Origin: Heliobacterium mobile
GTDB taxonomy: Bacteria > Bacillota > Desulfitobacteriia > Heliobacteriales > Heliobacteriaceae
Assembly: GCF_009720735.1 (NCBI RefSeq)
Contig: NZ_WNKU01000003.1
Location: 1 to 64,000 of the forward strand
Direction: 5' to 3'
Length of the DNA stretch: 64,000 bases
Every line of letters begins with the position of its first letter. The stretch's first letter is position 1. This document shows positions 44,623 through 55,001 of this stretch, piece after piece. The notes under the pieces were generated by a model. That model searched no databases. It saw only the letters and a list, made by a program, of their open reading frames with translations, and was not told the origin of the DNA. The translations under genes and the position numbers were made by a program.

Positions 44623-45372
44623 CTATTCCCACCACCAAAAGGTGGCCCCGTAGTTATATTCGATTCGGTTGTCTAGATGAACAAAGTCATCGTGGATGAT
44701 GATTCCACTAAAACCACAGGTTTTGGCTAGTGTGCTGACTTTGGATGCACTTTGACCGACGACGGCAACATCGGCTGCGATCCCAAACTGGTGCTGGCTT
44801 TGGTCAGCGGATCCGCTCACAGCCGTATTGTGACTGACACTGCGATAGCCGGAGTTGATAATTACTGGCTGATCGCCCGCTTTTTTGCGCAAGGCTTCTA
44901 ACTTCCACATCATACGACGAACATTCTCTTTCACCGTACTGGCGTTGACCATACCGCCGGAGAACTGGCTGCCGTCTTGGGAGTAGAACTCACTCCAGTC
45001 AAAATGCTTCGTGGAATGGTCATTGTCTTCCAGATTGTTCAGAACCTGTTCTGTCTGCGGTCCGACGACGCCGTCCCCCGTCAATCCGTAGGCCCGTTGA
45101 AAGCGCACAACCGCCGCTTTCGTCTGTTCCCCGAATACACCATCGGCATCGACATAGCTATTAGAAGGCCAGTCTGCCGCAAATCCCGCCACCCGGATTT
45201 GTAATTCTTTCACATCACTACCCTGGTCACCTACTTGCAAGCTTCTTGACCAGGAATAGGCTGCTTGTGCTTGCCCGGGAAGGATGACGGCTGAAAACAG
45301 AGCCAAGGAGAAGAACATACACAAAAACAATCCGAAGCGCATGAAATTCGACTTCTTTGTGAAATGATTCAA
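44623..45372 (-). CDS. Secreted M15-type D-Ala-D-Ala carboxypeptidase with peptidoglycan-binding domain
   Basis: A 249-residue secreted protein: signal peptide (1-37, ending AQA), a PG_binding_1 helical domain (about 45-110, SDVKELQIRVAGF, DGVFGEQTKAAVVRFQ, GVVGPQTEQVL) and a Peptidase_M15_3 domain (about 115-245). Zinc ligands are His and Asp in QHQFGIAAD and His in FVHLDN. The start appears to be TTG with AAGGAGG about 12 bases upstream, slightly long. It trims stem peptides in the wall. It is next to an amidase gene but separately transcribed. Confidence 0.9.
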   Translation of the reverse strand: MNHFTKKSNFMRFGLFLCMFFSLALFSAVILPGQAQAAYSWSRSLQVGDQGSDVKELQIRVAGFAADWPSNSYVDADGVFGEQTKAAVVRFQRAYGLTGDGVVGPQTEQVLNNLEDNDHSTKHFDWSEFYSQDGSQFSGGMVNASTVKENVRRMMWKLEALRKKAGDQPVIINSGYRSVSHNTAVSGSADQSQHQFGIAADVAVVGQSASKVSTLAKTCGFSGIIIHDDFVHLDNRIEYNYGATFWWWE

Positions 45373-45665
45373 ACTTGGTTGCAGCCTCCTTTCGGGAATC
45401 TCAACTTAATTATATAAAATATCAACCTGTTATTGTTAGATCAAATAAAGGAAGTCCTAGGTCACCCTATCTACGGACATAAAAAAACATCCCCCTGCGA
45501 GGACTCTCGTCCAAATGAGTTTCGGTTGCTCTTTTATCTAATGGGACATGTCACCAAGTTTAGGAGAGGACCACAATCACTTTTGGCAGAATAGCACGAT
45601 GACAGGGAGTGTAGATTAAAGATGCTGCCTAACGATGGATGGCTTTCGTTTGAAAGGGGACGACA
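45373..45665. other. Divergent intergenic region, M15 peptidase / azoreductase
   Basis: About 290 bases with no further gene, strong hairpin or RNA seen. It should contain promoters in both directions. Confidence 0.4.
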
Positions 45666-46310
45666 ATGGCTAAGGTACTTTATATCACCGCGAATCCAAA
45701 AGCCGAAAAGGAATCGCTGAGTCTCACCGTCGGCCGCACTTTTTTAGATACCTATCGTCAAAAAGCCCCGCAAGATCAAATCTTGGAAATAGATCTCTAC
45801 CATACAGACCTTCCTCTGATTGATCCAGACGTTTTCAGCGCCTGGGGCAAACTGCAGAAAGGCGAAGACTTCGAACGACTTTCCGCCGAGGAGAAACGCA
45901 AAGTAACCCATATGAACGAATTGGCGGACCAATTCATCGCTACCGACAAATATATCTTTGTAACTCCGCTATGGAACCTCGGTATTCCGCCGAGGATGAA
46001 AGCCTACATCGACTCGATCTGTATCGCGGGAAAAACCTTCAAGTATACCGAGCAAGGGCCCGTTGGCTTGTTGCAAGGAAAAAAGGCGGTTCACGTCCAA
46101 GCTCGCGGCGGCGTTTACAGTGAGGGACCGGCAAAGGACTTCGAGTTTGGCGATCGGTATCTCCGGGCGATCTTGACATTTCTCGGTGTTGACGTTTCAG
46201 ATTCGGTGATCATCGAAGGAGCCGATCATTTCGTCGATCAGAGACAGCAAATACTGGACAAAGCCCTAGAAAAGGCGAAGGCAGCTTCCGGGCTATTTGC
46301 CCAGGGCTAG
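45666..46310 (+). CDS. azoR: FMN-dependent NADH-azoreductase (AzoR family)
   Basis: Flavodoxin-like quinone/azo reductase of 214 residues. Motifs are the flavin phosphate loop near TANPKAEKESLSLTVGRTFL, the FVTPLWNLGIPPRMKAYIDSI segment and VQARGGVYSEGPA. It reduces quinones and azo or nitro compounds by two electrons and is usually linked to thiol or electrophile stress. GGGG precedes the ATG. It is monocistronic with a strong terminator after it. Confidence 0.93.
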   Translation: MAKVLYITANPKAEKESLSLTVGRTFLDTYRQKAPQDQILEIDLYHTDLPLIDPDVFSAWGKLQKGEDFERLSAEEKRKVTHMNELADQFIATDKYIFVTPLWNLGIPPRMKAYIDSICIAGKTFKYTEQGPVGLLQGKKAVHVQARGGVYSEGPAKDFEFGDRYLRAILTFLGVDVSDSVIIEGADHFVDQRQQILDKALEKAKAASGLFAQG

Positions 46311-46379
46311 TGTTTATCTATTCCTTCAAAGACTTCTCTTTCGTCTTAATACTCGTTTTAATATGATCCATTTAAAAAA

Positions 46380-46413
46380 GACAAGCCTGTTTCCACAGTG
46401 GAACAGGCTTGTC
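46380..46413. terminator. Bidirectional terminator
   Basis: GACAAGCCTGTTTCC pairs with GGAACAGGCTTGTC around a 5-nt loop. T-rich sequence follows on the plus strand and A-rich sequence precedes it, between convergent genes. Confidence 0.75.
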
Positions 46414-46509
46414 ACTTTTTCTGTAAAGTAATAAAGCTACCCCATTTTTAAGTAATCCTAACGCTCTTCTCTACACGGAATTTAAGCGACGAGACGATAA
46501 ATCGAAAAG

Positions 46510-48236
46510 CTACATTCGAAAGTGGTCCACGGTGTTCTGTAATCGTTCGGCCATCCGGTTTAAGCGAGTTGCCGAAGCGGAAATTTCTTGGATCGCTGCA
46601 CTCTGTTCATCGACAGCCGCCGCCACCGCTTGGGAGCGAGCAGCCGTATCTTTGCTGATAGAAAAAACCTGTCCCATGGAAGTCACGATATGCTGACTGC
46701 CCTCTGCCATTTCTTGTATCGCCGAAAAGACTTCCTGCAGTTGTGGCGTTGCCTTTCCAATCAATTCAGCGATAATCATAAAGCCTCGGCCTGACCGATT
46801 GACGATTTCCGTCCCTTCCCGGACTTCTCGAGTTCCTTCACTCATGACCTGAACGGCCAGGACCGTTTCCCGTTGGATTTCCCCGATGAGAGTCGCGATT
46901 TTCTTAGTCGCCAATTGGGACTCTTCGGCGAGCTTTCTGACCTCTTCAGCTACGACAGCAAAACCACGTCCATGATTCCCGCATGGGCCGCTTCTATGGC
47001 CGCATTCAAAGCTAATAGATTTGTCTGCTCAGCGATGCCCGATATCAAATCCACGATTTGGCTAATCTCTTTCGAACGCTGACCTAAGTGACTGACCACC
47101 TGGGCCGAATGGGTCACCGTCTTTTCCAGGCTGCCAATCTGGGAAATAGCCGCATTAACTGCTTTGCCACCCTCTTGGGCCAGATTGGCCATTTGATTGG
47201 ATAAACTGGATACTTCACCAACATGGTTTGCAATTTGTTGCATACCAGCGGAAATGTAATCGACGACAGTGGACGCATCGTTGACGGAGTGTAGTTGATC
47301 TTCGGCGCCTTGAGAAACGGTAACCATGGATTCGGATACTTGTTTGGAAGCTCTCGCTGATTGATCCGCTGCCATCGACAGTTGAAGTGATGATTCGTTT
47401 AATCGTGTGGACGAAGATTTAATATCATTGATCACGTTCTTCAGGGCACTTTGCATCTCATTAAAAGCTCTCGCTAATTCGGCAAATTCATCTTGACCGA
47501 GGATGTCCATCGATTGGCGTAAGTCTCCCCCCGCCAATCGTCGTGCGCCCGAAACCATTCGGGTGATCGGTTTATAAATCATCCGGGTAAATATAAATGC
47601 AAGGACGACGCCGAGGATCGTCGTCAAGGCCGTACTGATAAAGGCTAGGGTCACATAGAAGGTCACTTTTTCTTGTGTCGACGCAATATTTGCTTCGGCG
47701 ATCTGCTCATTTTCAGCAGAGTAAGTTTCTAGCTTTTTCGTGATATGTTCTGTGAGTGGGATCATTTTCTTAGCGATAGCAAAAGTGTCCTCTTTGAGTT
47801 TTTTTGCTTGTTCAATATCCCCTTTTTGCAGTTGTTCTTGTTGGGCGCGGACGACAGGAAAAAGTTCTACGAGAAGTAAAGAGCGATATTGATTCGTAAC
47901 CCTAATTAATTCCTCCACATCTTCTTTTCTGTCTGGCGGAACTATTTCTAATAACTGTTTTTGCTTTTCTAGACTGCCGAAGATATGTTCTTCTGCTTGC
48001 TGGCAAAACTTTTCGTCTCCATAAGAGACAAATCCCCGGACGGCCAGTACGGCACTAAGATAATCGTTTATGATGTGAGATTGAAGATCTTTATTTCGGT
48101 TCGCCCAAAAGATCGCCTCTGTATTCCCTTGTATCGATCTCAACGATAAATAGGCGTTTCCGCCCAAAAAGATAACCATCAGCAGAATCACAAAAAACCC
48201 AAGGCTGATTTTCATCCCTACTGTGATGCGCATCAT
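46510..48236 (-). pseudogene. Methyl-accepting chemotaxis protein broken by a one-base frameshift
   Basis: A receptor with TM1 (about 10-30), a four-helix-bundle sensor, TM2 (about 190-210), HAMP and a signalling domain. The frame from 48236 reaches the conserved hairpin [15 protein letters not shown], then runs off into MDVVLLS and stops at 46950. The other frame resumes exactly there with [19 protein letters not shown] and continues to a normal C-terminus at 46510. One missing base at about 46975-46980 explains it, so the ancestral protein was about 575 residues. The signalling tip is destroyed in either fragment. It is a real inactivation, a phase-variable state or a sequence error. GGGAGG precedes the start. 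Confidence 0.88.
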
Positions 48237-48339
48237 GTGTGTCCTCCCTAATCGCCCTTTTGTATATGGTGGCTATATGCGCTTTATCTCTACATCGCTT
48301 TCCCATGTTCTTTCGCTCCTTTCTTTTTCCGTAAAAAAA

Positions 48340-48460
48340 AGACCGCCTTTTCCCTGCATTTCGGAAAACCAGTTAAGTCCCGGTTTTCGTCAGGAAGAAG
48401 TCGGCCTCTGGAGATCCAGTCAGCAAACTATACCGATGTGTTTACTATGTTTAGTATAGA
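48340..48460 (-). other. Possible structured leader upstream of the second chemoreceptor gene
   Basis: On the minus strand a hairpin CGAAAACC ... GGTTTTCCG competes with a second pairing, TTTTCC ... GGGAAAA, that shares the GGTTTTCC segment. The stretch ends in T8 about 100 bases before the start codon. This could be an attenuator or riboswitch. It does not match the cyclic-di-GMP, SAM, TPP or cobalamin consensus as I recall them. The rest of 48461-48586 shows no gene. Confidence 0.3.
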
Positions 48461-48586
48461 GAGGACCACGCAAACCGTCAATCAGTTACCAGTAAATTTT
48501 TATCAAAACGCAATTGACACTGCATGTTAGCCGGCTGAGTTGATTGACACATTTCCCAAGCAAATCGGTCATTCTTTAAAGCAAAA

Positions 48587-48623
48587 TCAAGCGTACGCCA
48601 GCAGATTGGCCCTACGCTTGATC
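48587..48623 (-). terminator. Terminator at the end of the sulfate-assimilation operon
   Basis: ATCAAGCGTA pairs with TACGCTTGAT around a 17-nt loop partly able to extend the stem. TTTTGCTTT follows on the minus strand. It lies about 95 bases past the cysA stop. Confidence 0.75.
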
Positions 48624-48717
48624 TTACTTTGTTAATCCTACTATGTTGCTTTTTTCGCCCATGTTAGCGATGTAATAAGCTTTTCGATTCGCCTGATCGC
48701 GAGTTACCTGGAGAAAA

Positions 48718-49827
48718 TTATACCGCCTCTCCGACAGGGAATATGGATTCCTCTTGCACGGCCCTACGGGTTGGGTCAAAAACCGTCTCCAACTGGCTCA
48801 GACCATCAAAGGTTTTGAACGATTTTATTCGAAGGGCGACTCGATCTTTGGGATGCAACCCGATTCCCTGGCTTTTCGGCACATGGGCAGTGATACGGAT
48901 GAGATCGGCTAATTCCAAATCGACTTTAAAGAACTCGCCAAGAAAAGTTGTCTGCAGTACCATGGCCTGGATATCTTCTTGGGCTGACCAAGGGACTAGG
49001 CTTACATCTTCCGGTCGGATCACGACGATCACATTCCGACCATCTTGATGTTTTATCGGAAATTTTAATACACCTAAATCGGTAAATCCATTTTTAACGC
49101 CTGTCTGGTAACGATTGATCTCTCCGACAAACCCGGCCACGAAGGGGGTTTGCGGGCTGTTGTAGACTTCTTGCGGGGTTCCCAACTGTTCGACCTGTCC
49201 TTGTTTAAACACGACGATCCGGTCGGCAATCTCCAGGGCCTCTTGTTGATCGTGGGTGACGAAGATGCTCGTAATGCCCATTTCTTTTTGGAGGTTACGG
49301 ACCCATGCCCGCAATTCCTTCCGCAGCTGCGCATCGATGGCAGCGAAAGGCTCATCGAGAAGAAGCAACCGCGGTTCTGTTGCCAAAGCCCTCGCTAGAG
49401 CAACCCGCTGGCGCTGACCGCCCGAAAGCTGATCGGGCAGCCGCTGTTCTAATCCCTTCAGATCGACACGGCGCAGCAATTCTGATACCCGCTCCCGGAT
49501 ATAGGCAGAGTTCCTTTTTTGTACCCGCAACCCAAAGGCGATGTTTTCGAAGACATTCATGTGTTTAAATAAGGCGTAGTTTTGGAAGACGAAACCTATC
49601 TGGCGCTCTTGGGGCGGCAAGTAATCGACCCGACGGCCGGAAAGGTAAATCTCTCCGCTGGAAGGGGTCTCTAAGCCGGCGATCATCCGTAACATCGTTG
49701 TTTTTCCGCCGCCGCTAGGCCCTAAAAAGGCGGTCATTTCCCCTTCGAGCAACTCAAAACTCACATCCTGCACAGCCCGATGACCGTCTGCAAAGATTTT
49801 GCTTAACTTGCGCACCTCGATACTCAT
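48718..49827 (-). CDS. cysA: Sulfate/thiosulfate ABC importer ATPase CysA
   Basis: ATPase of the sulfate importer, 369 residues. Walker A is GPSGGGKTT, signature LSGGQRQR, Walker B LLLLDEPFAAIDAQ and the switch VTHDQQEA. A C-terminal TOBE-like domain (about 240-350) is typical of CysA/MalK ATPases. The ATG at 49827 overlaps the cysW stop by 4 bases and follows GGGGAGG. The longer frame to 49896 is rejected. Last gene of the operon before the terminator. Confidence 0.95.
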   Translation of the reverse strand: MSIEVRKLSKIFADGHRAVQDVSFELLEGEMTAFLGPSGGGKTTMLRMIAGLETPSSGEIYLSGRRVDYLPPQERQIGFVFQNYALFKHMNVFENIAFGLRVQKRNSAYIRERVSELLRRVDLKGLEQRLPDQLSGGQRQRVALARALATEPRLLLLDEPFAAIDAQLRKELRAWVRNLQKEMGITSIFVTHDQQEALEIADRIVVFKQGQVEQLGTPQEVYNSPQTPFVAGFVGEINRYQTGVKNGFTDLGVLKFPIKHQDGRNVIVVIRPEDVSLVPWSAQEDIQAMVLQTTFLGEFFKVDLELADLIRITAHVPKSQGIGLHPKDRVALRIKSFKTFDGLSQLETVFDPTRRAVQEESIFPVGEAV

Positions 49828-50624
49828 GCACGTTTCCCCTCCCCATATTTTTTTAGCGTTTCCATGAGCACGAGAATGATGACGGAGATCGTGCATAAGA
49901 GAATCGAAACCGAATAAGCTCCGGCCGAATTAAAGTCAGCCGCCGCTTGATACACATAGAGCGTCGCCGACTGAGTTTGTTTGATCAGGTTGCCTGAAAC
50001 GACGAGCACTGCACCGAATTCACCGAGAGACCGGGCCACAGTCAATACGATCCCATAGAGGATACCGCCGCGAATCGACGGAAGGGTCACGTGCCAGAAG
50101 GTCGTCCAGTTCCCAGCCCCAAGCATATGAGCCGCCTGCTCTTGCCACGTTCCGGCTTCCTGAAGCACCGGCACCAGTTCTCGGACCATGAATGGGAACG
50201 TCACAAACAAGGTCGCCAAGATCATCCCCGGTAAAGCGAAGATGATCTTAAACCCCATCTGACCGGTAAAGGCGCCGATCAGGCTGTTCGGTCCGTACAG
50301 TAAAACGAGCATAAATCCAGCGATGACCGGCGAAACAGCAAAGGGAAGATCGACGATTGTGTTGAGAATCGTCACTCCGGGGAAAGGATGCCGAACGATC
50401 AGCAGTGCCGTCAAGATTCCGAAAAGCGTGTTAAGAACCACGACGATGGCGGTAATTAAAAGGGTAAGTTTCAACGCAAAAATCGCTTCCGGCCGTAGCA
50501 GTTCCCTCCAAAGGGCCGACGCACCTTCCCCGTAGGCACTCCAAATGAGCGCACCGATCGGTCCAAACAGCATGAGCAGAAACCAGAGGTAGGTAAAGCT
50601 AGATAGCCCAATTCTCAAATTCAC
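49824..50624 (-). CDS. cysW: Sulfate ABC importer permease CysW
   Basis: Inner-membrane permease of 266 residues with six helices. The EAA-type loop reads EAGTWQEQAAHMLGAGNWTTFWHVTLPSI. GTG at 50624 is chosen over an open frame to 50681 because GGGG lies 8 bases before it and the protein then begins with the first membrane helix region. It overlaps cysT by 26 bases. Confidence 0.94.
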   Translation of the reverse strand: MNLRIGLSSFTYLWFLLMLFGPIGALIWSAYGEGASALWRELLRPEAIFALKLTLLITAIVVVLNTLFGILTALLIVRHPFPGVTILNTIVDLPFAVSPVIAGFMLVLLYGPNSLIGAFTGQMGFKIIFALPGMILATLFVTFPFMVRELVPVLQEAGTWQEQAAHMLGAGNWTTFWHVTLPSIRGGILYGIVLTVARSLGEFGAVLVVSGNLIKQTQSATLYVYQAAADFNSAGAYSVSILLCTISVIILVLMETLKKYGEGKRA

Positions 50625-51501
50625 TGTTTTTCCCCTTTCTGCCCATGCCGGCTTTCGCCAACAAGCGCTGCCACCAGCCAAAGCGTTGGCGATTCAGGAG
50701 ATAGTTCTGATAGAACAAGAGCAGAAACGACAAGATGAGCAAAAGCAACGATACGGTACCCGCGTTGTTCAAGTTCCCGCTTTCGATCTCTCCATAGATG
50801 AAGACAGCAGCCGTCTGCGTCTTATAGGGAATGTTGCCGGCCACCATCACGACAGAACCGAACTCGGCGAGTGCTCGAGAGAAGGTCAGCGTAAATCCAG
50901 ACAGAATGCCCGGCAAGATCGTGGGCAGTACTACACGAAAAAAAGTTTGCCAGCGGCCCGCACCCAGGATCTTCGCCGCCTCGACCATTTCGACACCCAT
51001 GTCCTCCAAAATCGGTTGTACCGATCGAATGACAAAGGGGAATGTCACAAAGATCATCGCTAGAACAATACCTGGCGGCGCATAGACGACTTCGATCCCT
51101 TTCGCTTGTAAAGCTCCCCCTAAGATACTTTTGGGACCGAACATCACCAACAGCATTAAACCACTGACAGCTGTAGGGATGGCGAAGGGAAGATCGACCA
51201 TGGCATTGAGAATCTTCTTCCCCGGCAATGGGTAGCGAACGAGGACATAGGCTGAAATGGTCCCGGCAACGGTATTGATGACGGCCGTAAGCAGCGCTAG
51301 CGTTATGGTTAATTTCATTGAAAATAAAGCGGAGGGGTTGAGCAGTGCCCGTTGGAAACCGCTCCACCCCTGCCCGAAGGTACTATGAACGAGTTGCCCA
51401 ATGGGCAGCAGGATCAACAACAATACATAGCCGATGACCACGCTGCCCATGACCATTTTCGAAAGATCGTAACGTCGCCGGAACAGTGGCTGTTCTCTCA
51501 T
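50599..51501 (-). CDS. cysT: Sulfate ABC importer permease CysT (CysU)
   Basis: Partner permease of 300 residues with six helices and the EAA loop VEAAKILGAGRWQTFFRVVLPTI. The ATG at 51501 follows GGGAGGG. It forms the CysTW channel with the next gene and receives sulfate from the upstream binding protein. Confidence 0.94.
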   Translation of the reverse strand: MREQPLFRRRYDLSKMVMGSVVIGYVLLLILLPIGQLVHSTFGQGWSGFQRALLNPSALFSMKLTITLALLTAVINTVAGTISAYVLVRYPLPGKKILNAMVDLPFAIPTAVSGLMLLVMFGPKSILGGALQAKGIEVVYAPPGIVLAMIFVTFPFVIRSVQPILEDMGVEMVEAAKILGAGRWQTFFRVVLPTILPGILSGFTLTFSRALAEFGSVVMVAGNIPYKTQTAAVFIYGEIESGNLNNAGTVSLLLLILSFLLLFYQNYLLNRQRFGWWQRLLAKAGMGRKGKNSEFENWAI

Positions 51502-51563
51502 CGATGTCCCTCCCAAGTAAAAACCAACCGTTCCGCAACCATTTGATTACTGCGAAACTACTT

Positions 51564-52652
51564 TTACTGATGTTGCTCGGCCACTTCCGTCCAAACACCA
51601 TTCGGTCCGTAGAGCGTTTCGAGTACTTTCGGCCAGCCGCCCAAATAATCGATGGTGAATAGTTGAGATGGTTGTGGGAATTTGGCTTTGTTGGCTTCGG
51701 CCACTTCCGGGTCAACAGAACGGAAACCGTATTTCGCGAAAGCTTCCTGCGCTTCTTTGGACCAGAGGAAATCGACGAATGCTTCCACCACTTCCCGGTT
51801 GCCGTGTTTATCGACGTTCTTGTCGACAAGAGCAACGGGGTTTTCGATCAGGATCGTCGCGTTAGGGTAGATGATATCGTAGATCGGCGATTCCATATTG
51901 CGCAAAAGCAGTTCGTTCTCATAGGTAACGACCACATCACCTAACCCTTTTTCAAAGGTCGTCATCGATTCGCGGCCGCTCTTATCCATGACTTTGACGT
52001 TCTTTTGAATATTCGCCAGCAGTTCTTTGGCTGCTTGCTTATCAGGGGTACCGCTCTTGCCTTCAGACTTTTTGAGACCTCCTCCGTAGATCGCGTTCAC
52101 GTCCCACATGGCACCGCCGGAAGTACGAGGACTCGGATAGAGCACAGCTACACCCGGCTTAGCTAAATCTTCCCAGTCTTTAATTCCTTTGGGATTCCCC
52201 TTTTTCACACCGAAGGCTACGACGGAACGAGTGATCATCCCTTTTTGTTGTTTCGCCTTCCAATCGTGGGTGATGAGGCCTGCTTTGGTGACCACATCAA
52301 TATCCCCTTCCAGCGATAAAGCGGCCACATCCGCCTCTAAGCCTGAAGCGATCGCTTTCGCTTGGGCTCCAGAGCCCACATAAGACTCGGAAAATTTCAC
52401 GTCCTGTCCGGTTTTCTCTTTCCATTTCTTCTGAAAAGCCGGAATGATCTCTTTTTGGTAGGCTTCCTTCGGAACGGTGTAGGCAGCTAAGACAATCTCG
52501 GCAGTCTTTCCATCTCCAGAGGTTGCCGAAGTATTTGCGGCACCTGTTTTATCGCCGCCACCGCAACCGGTCAGCACCACACTCATCACAAGGCCACCGA
52601 TCGCTATCAAGGCGGCCGATTTGGATAACCATCCTTTACGGACCTCTTTCAT
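51564..52652 (-). CDS. Sulfate-binding lipoprotein (Sbp/CysP family)
   Basis: Extracellular binding protein of 362 residues. It has a signal peptide with lipobox VLTGC, then the Sbp signature regions LAAYTVPKEAYQKEIIPAF, SYVGSGAQAKAIASGLEADV, YPSPRTSGGAMW and FEKGLGDVVVTYENELL. It captures sulfate or thiosulfate and delivers it to CysTW. GGGAGG precedes the ATG. It lies between cysN and cysT in one transcription direction. Confidence 0.94.
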   Translation of the reverse strand: MKEVRKGWLSKSAALIAIGGLVMSVVLTGCGGGDKTGAANTSATSGDGKTAEIVLAAYTVPKEAYQKEIIPAFQKKWKEKTGQDVKFSESYVGSGAQAKAIASGLEADVAALSLEGDIDVVTKAGLITHDWKAKQQKGMITRSVVAFGVKKGNPKGIKDWEDLAKPGVAVLYPSPRTSGGAMWDVNAIYGGGLKKSEGKSGTPDKQAAKELLANIQKNVKVMDKSGRESMTTFEKGLGDVVVTYENELLLRNMESPIYDIIYPNATILIENPVALVDKNVDKHGNREVVEAFVDFLWSKEAQEAFAKYGFRSVDPEVAEANKAKFPQPSQLFTIDYLGGWPKVLETLYGPNGVWTEVAEQHQ

Positions 52653-52730
52653 CTTCCTACGCCTCCCTATTCGTACTTTGTTTTTACGCCAATGCGCCGA
52701 TGACTCTCTATTTAAATAGGCGGTAATGGG

Positions 52731-52763
52731 CGATTGACGACTGATTGACTATTGATTGACGAC
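52731..52763. repeat. Three 11-bp tandem repeats across the cysN stop codon
   Basis: Units CGATTGACGAC, TGATTGACTAT and TGATTGACGAC (plus strand) follow one another without gap. The cysN stop codon (52749-52751) lies in the middle unit. Repeat slippage would alter the last residues of CysN. Confidence 0.7.
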
Positions 52764-54101
52764 AATACTGCGCTTCAATTTTTTTCGTAGCACTAAGGGC
52801 TTCGCCGCACCGGCCGGGCTTTTCTCTTTCTCCTGATGGTCATCGGTGGATTGTTCGCCGGCGAGTCCGGTGATGATACCTCCACCACATACCTCATATC
52901 CATCCATCAACACAAACCGTCCCGTTTCGGGAACGCCGGCAAAGGGGTCAAAGGCCAGTGGCTGCTTTGCTTCCAAGGTGACTTCACCGACGAAGTTGGC
53001 CGGAACGCCCCCTTCAACAGATATGACCGACAAATCACCGGAGTCATAGACACGATGGATGGTCTTTACCTCGCAACTGGTTTCTTGCGTCGTAATTTTA
53101 ATTGTGTAGCGTCGATCCATGACCAAGGGGTTGCGGCCCAGCCAGTAGACGTTGGCGGTAAGATGAGTACCCACCAGCGGCGGCGCATCGCTATTGGTGA
53201 TCAATGTTCCCCGTTCTAAAAAGACTGGATCTTCAAGTGTGACACCGACGGACAAACCCTGCACCAGTTCGATCGGAGGTTCCGAAAGGTTCCATGATTC
53301 CAGGGTCTTGATGCGAGTTCGGGTGCCTTGGGGCCAGCAGACGATTTCGTCGCCAGCTTTCAGCGTTCCGCTCTCCAGGCGGCCTGCGATGATCCGCCGG
53401 TGATCGAATTTGTATACATCCTGCACAGGCAGGCGAACGGGCGCATCGTGACTGCTGTGTTCGATCGTTAACGCATCCATCGTATCGATGATCGTCAGAC
53501 CGGCGTACCATGTCAGATTTGATGAGCGGTGAACGATGTTTTCACCGAATTTGGCAGCGATGGGGATATAGGACCGGGCCACCAGACCGGCGTTGGCGAG
53601 GGCAGCTTGGCAGTCTGTGACAATTTGGTCGAAGGACTCTTGATCGTAGTCGAGAAGATCCATTTTATTGATGACCACATGGACTTGACGAACGCCCAGC
53701 AGCTTGAGAATCGAGGCATGCCTCCGGGTTTGCTCCCGTACGCCTTCCTGTGCGTCGATAAGGAGGAAGGCGGCGTCGGCATCGGAAGCACCGCTGATCA
53801 TGTTTTTCAAAAACTCTTTGTGGCCCGGCGCATCGATGATGACATAGTCTCGCTTTTCGCTATGAAACTGGATTCGAGTCGTATCGATAGTGATGCCTTG
53901 TGATTGCTCTTCTTCGAGGGCATCTAACAAAAAGGCGTATTCCATTTCCTTGCCTTGTTCTGTGCAGCGGCGTTGAACGGCAGAGATCCGATCTTGCGGC
54001 ACACTGGCTGTATCGGCCAGCAAACGGCCGATGAGTGTTGACTTCCCATGGTCCACATGGCCGACGATGACGATTTTTAGGGTTTCTTGTATCCGGCTCA
54101 T
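52749..54101 (-). CDS. cysN: Sulfate adenylyltransferase GTPase subunit CysN
   Basis: Regulatory GTPase of ATP sulfurylase, 450 residues, EF-Tu-like. G-box motifs are GHVDHGKST (about 13-21), [12 protein letters not shown] and IAAKFG. Two beta-barrel domains and a polar tail follow. It couples GTP hydrolysis to APS formation by CysD. The ATG at 54101 comes just after GGGGG and the cysD stop. No APS kinase is fused, as it is in some CysNC proteins; CysC is separate at 57.1 kb. Confidence 0.95.
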   Translation of the reverse strand: MSRIQETLKIVIVGHVDHGKSTLIGRLLADTASVPQDRISAVQRRCTEQGKEMEYAFLLDALEEEQSQGITIDTTRIQFHSEKRDYVIIDAPGHKEFLKNMISGASDADAAFLLIDAQEGVREQTRRHASILKLLGVRQVHVVINKMDLLDYDQESFDQIVTDCQAALANAGLVARSYIPIAAKFGENIVHRSSNLTWYAGLTIIDTMDALTIEHSSHDAPVRLPVQDVYKFDHRRIIAGRLESGTLKAGDEIVCWPQGTRTRIKTLESWNLSEPPIELVQGLSVGVTLEDPVFLERGTLITNSDAPPLVGTHLTANVYWLGRNPLVMDRRYTIKITTQETSCEVKTIHRVYDSGDLSVISVEGGVPANFVGEVTLEAKQPLAFDPFAGVPETGRFVLMDGYEVCGGGIITGLAGEQSTDDHQEKEKSPAGAAKPLVLRKKLKRSIVVNQ

Positions 54102-54102
54102 T

Positions 54103-54903
54103 TTACATGTACCCCCTGACCCGCAGTTTTTGCATTGCATAGGCGTCAACCTGGTCTTGGGCACGGCCGCTGCGTTCCGTCTCGCGGGTGTTTTTCAGTT
54201 CTTCAATGATCTCTTCTACGTTTTTCGCCTCCGAGGTGATCGGAGCGGTGCAAGGTGCACAGCCCAGACTGCGATAACGCTTCCCGTTTTTCGAGAAATA
54301 GAGGTCGATGACAGGGATGTTTTCGTGCAGTATGTATTGCCATACGTTCAGCTCCGTCCAGTGCAGCAACGGATGAACACGGACATGGGTGCCGGCGGGG
54401 AACTCGGTCTGGAACTGGTTCCATAATTCTGGCGGCTGCTCTTTAAAGTTCCATTCAAAGTCTTTGTTGCGGGGGCTGAAGTAGCGCTCTTTACCGCGGG
54501 ATCCTTCTTCGTCACGGCGAATTCCCATGAGCAGACCTTGAAATTCGTGTTTGGCCATGATCTGCTGCAATCCTTCTGTTTTCAGGGCGGTGCAGCAATC
54601 TAAGCGCCCCCGTTCCGGGTTCATGCCGTCCCGCAGGGCCTCTTCATTTTTTCCAACGACGAGTTTCAGCCCCCATTCCTGGGCAATTTTATCTCGATAG
54701 GTGATCATTTCGGGGATTTTAAAGGTTGTGTCGATGTGGACGAGCGGTATGGGGCAATGCCCGTAAAAAGCTTTGCGGGCTAGATGTAGTAGTACGGTCG
54801 AATCCTTGCCAATGGACCATAACATAGCGATTTTTTTATATTTCCGATAGGCCTCACGAATGATATAGATGCTCTCGCTTTCCAGTCGCTCTAGGTGTTC
54901 CAT
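54103..54903 (-). CDS. cysD: Sulfate adenylyltransferase subunit CysD
   Basis: Catalytic ATP-pyrophosphatase subunit of ATP sulfurylase, 266 residues, a little shorter than the 300-residue enterobacterial form. The PP-loop is [17 protein letters not shown] and other marks are [18 protein letters not shown] and [10 protein letters not shown]-like [14 protein letters not shown]. It makes adenylylsulfate (APS) from ATP and sulfate with CysN. Confidence 0.95.
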   Translation of the reverse strand: MEHLERLESESIYIIREAYRKYKKIAMLWSIGKDSTVLLHLARKAFYGHCPIPLVHIDTTFKIPEMITYRDKIAQEWGLKLVVGKNEEALRDGMNPERGRLDCCTALKTEGLQQIMAKHEFQGLLMGIRRDEEGSRGKERYFSPRNKDFEWNFKEQPPELWNQFQTEFPAGTHVRVHPLLHWTELNVWQYILHENIPVIDLYFSKNGKRYRSLGCAPCTAPITSEAKNVEEIIEELKNTRETERSGRAQDQVDAYAMQKLRVRGYM

Positions 54904-55001
54904 GGTTGCGGTATCACCTCATGTTGTTATTTAAAGTAGCCTTCTGTTTAGTGTGCGTTGTGCTAAATCGGGGGTGTAATGACTTCACTGTGCAAGGGCA
55001 C

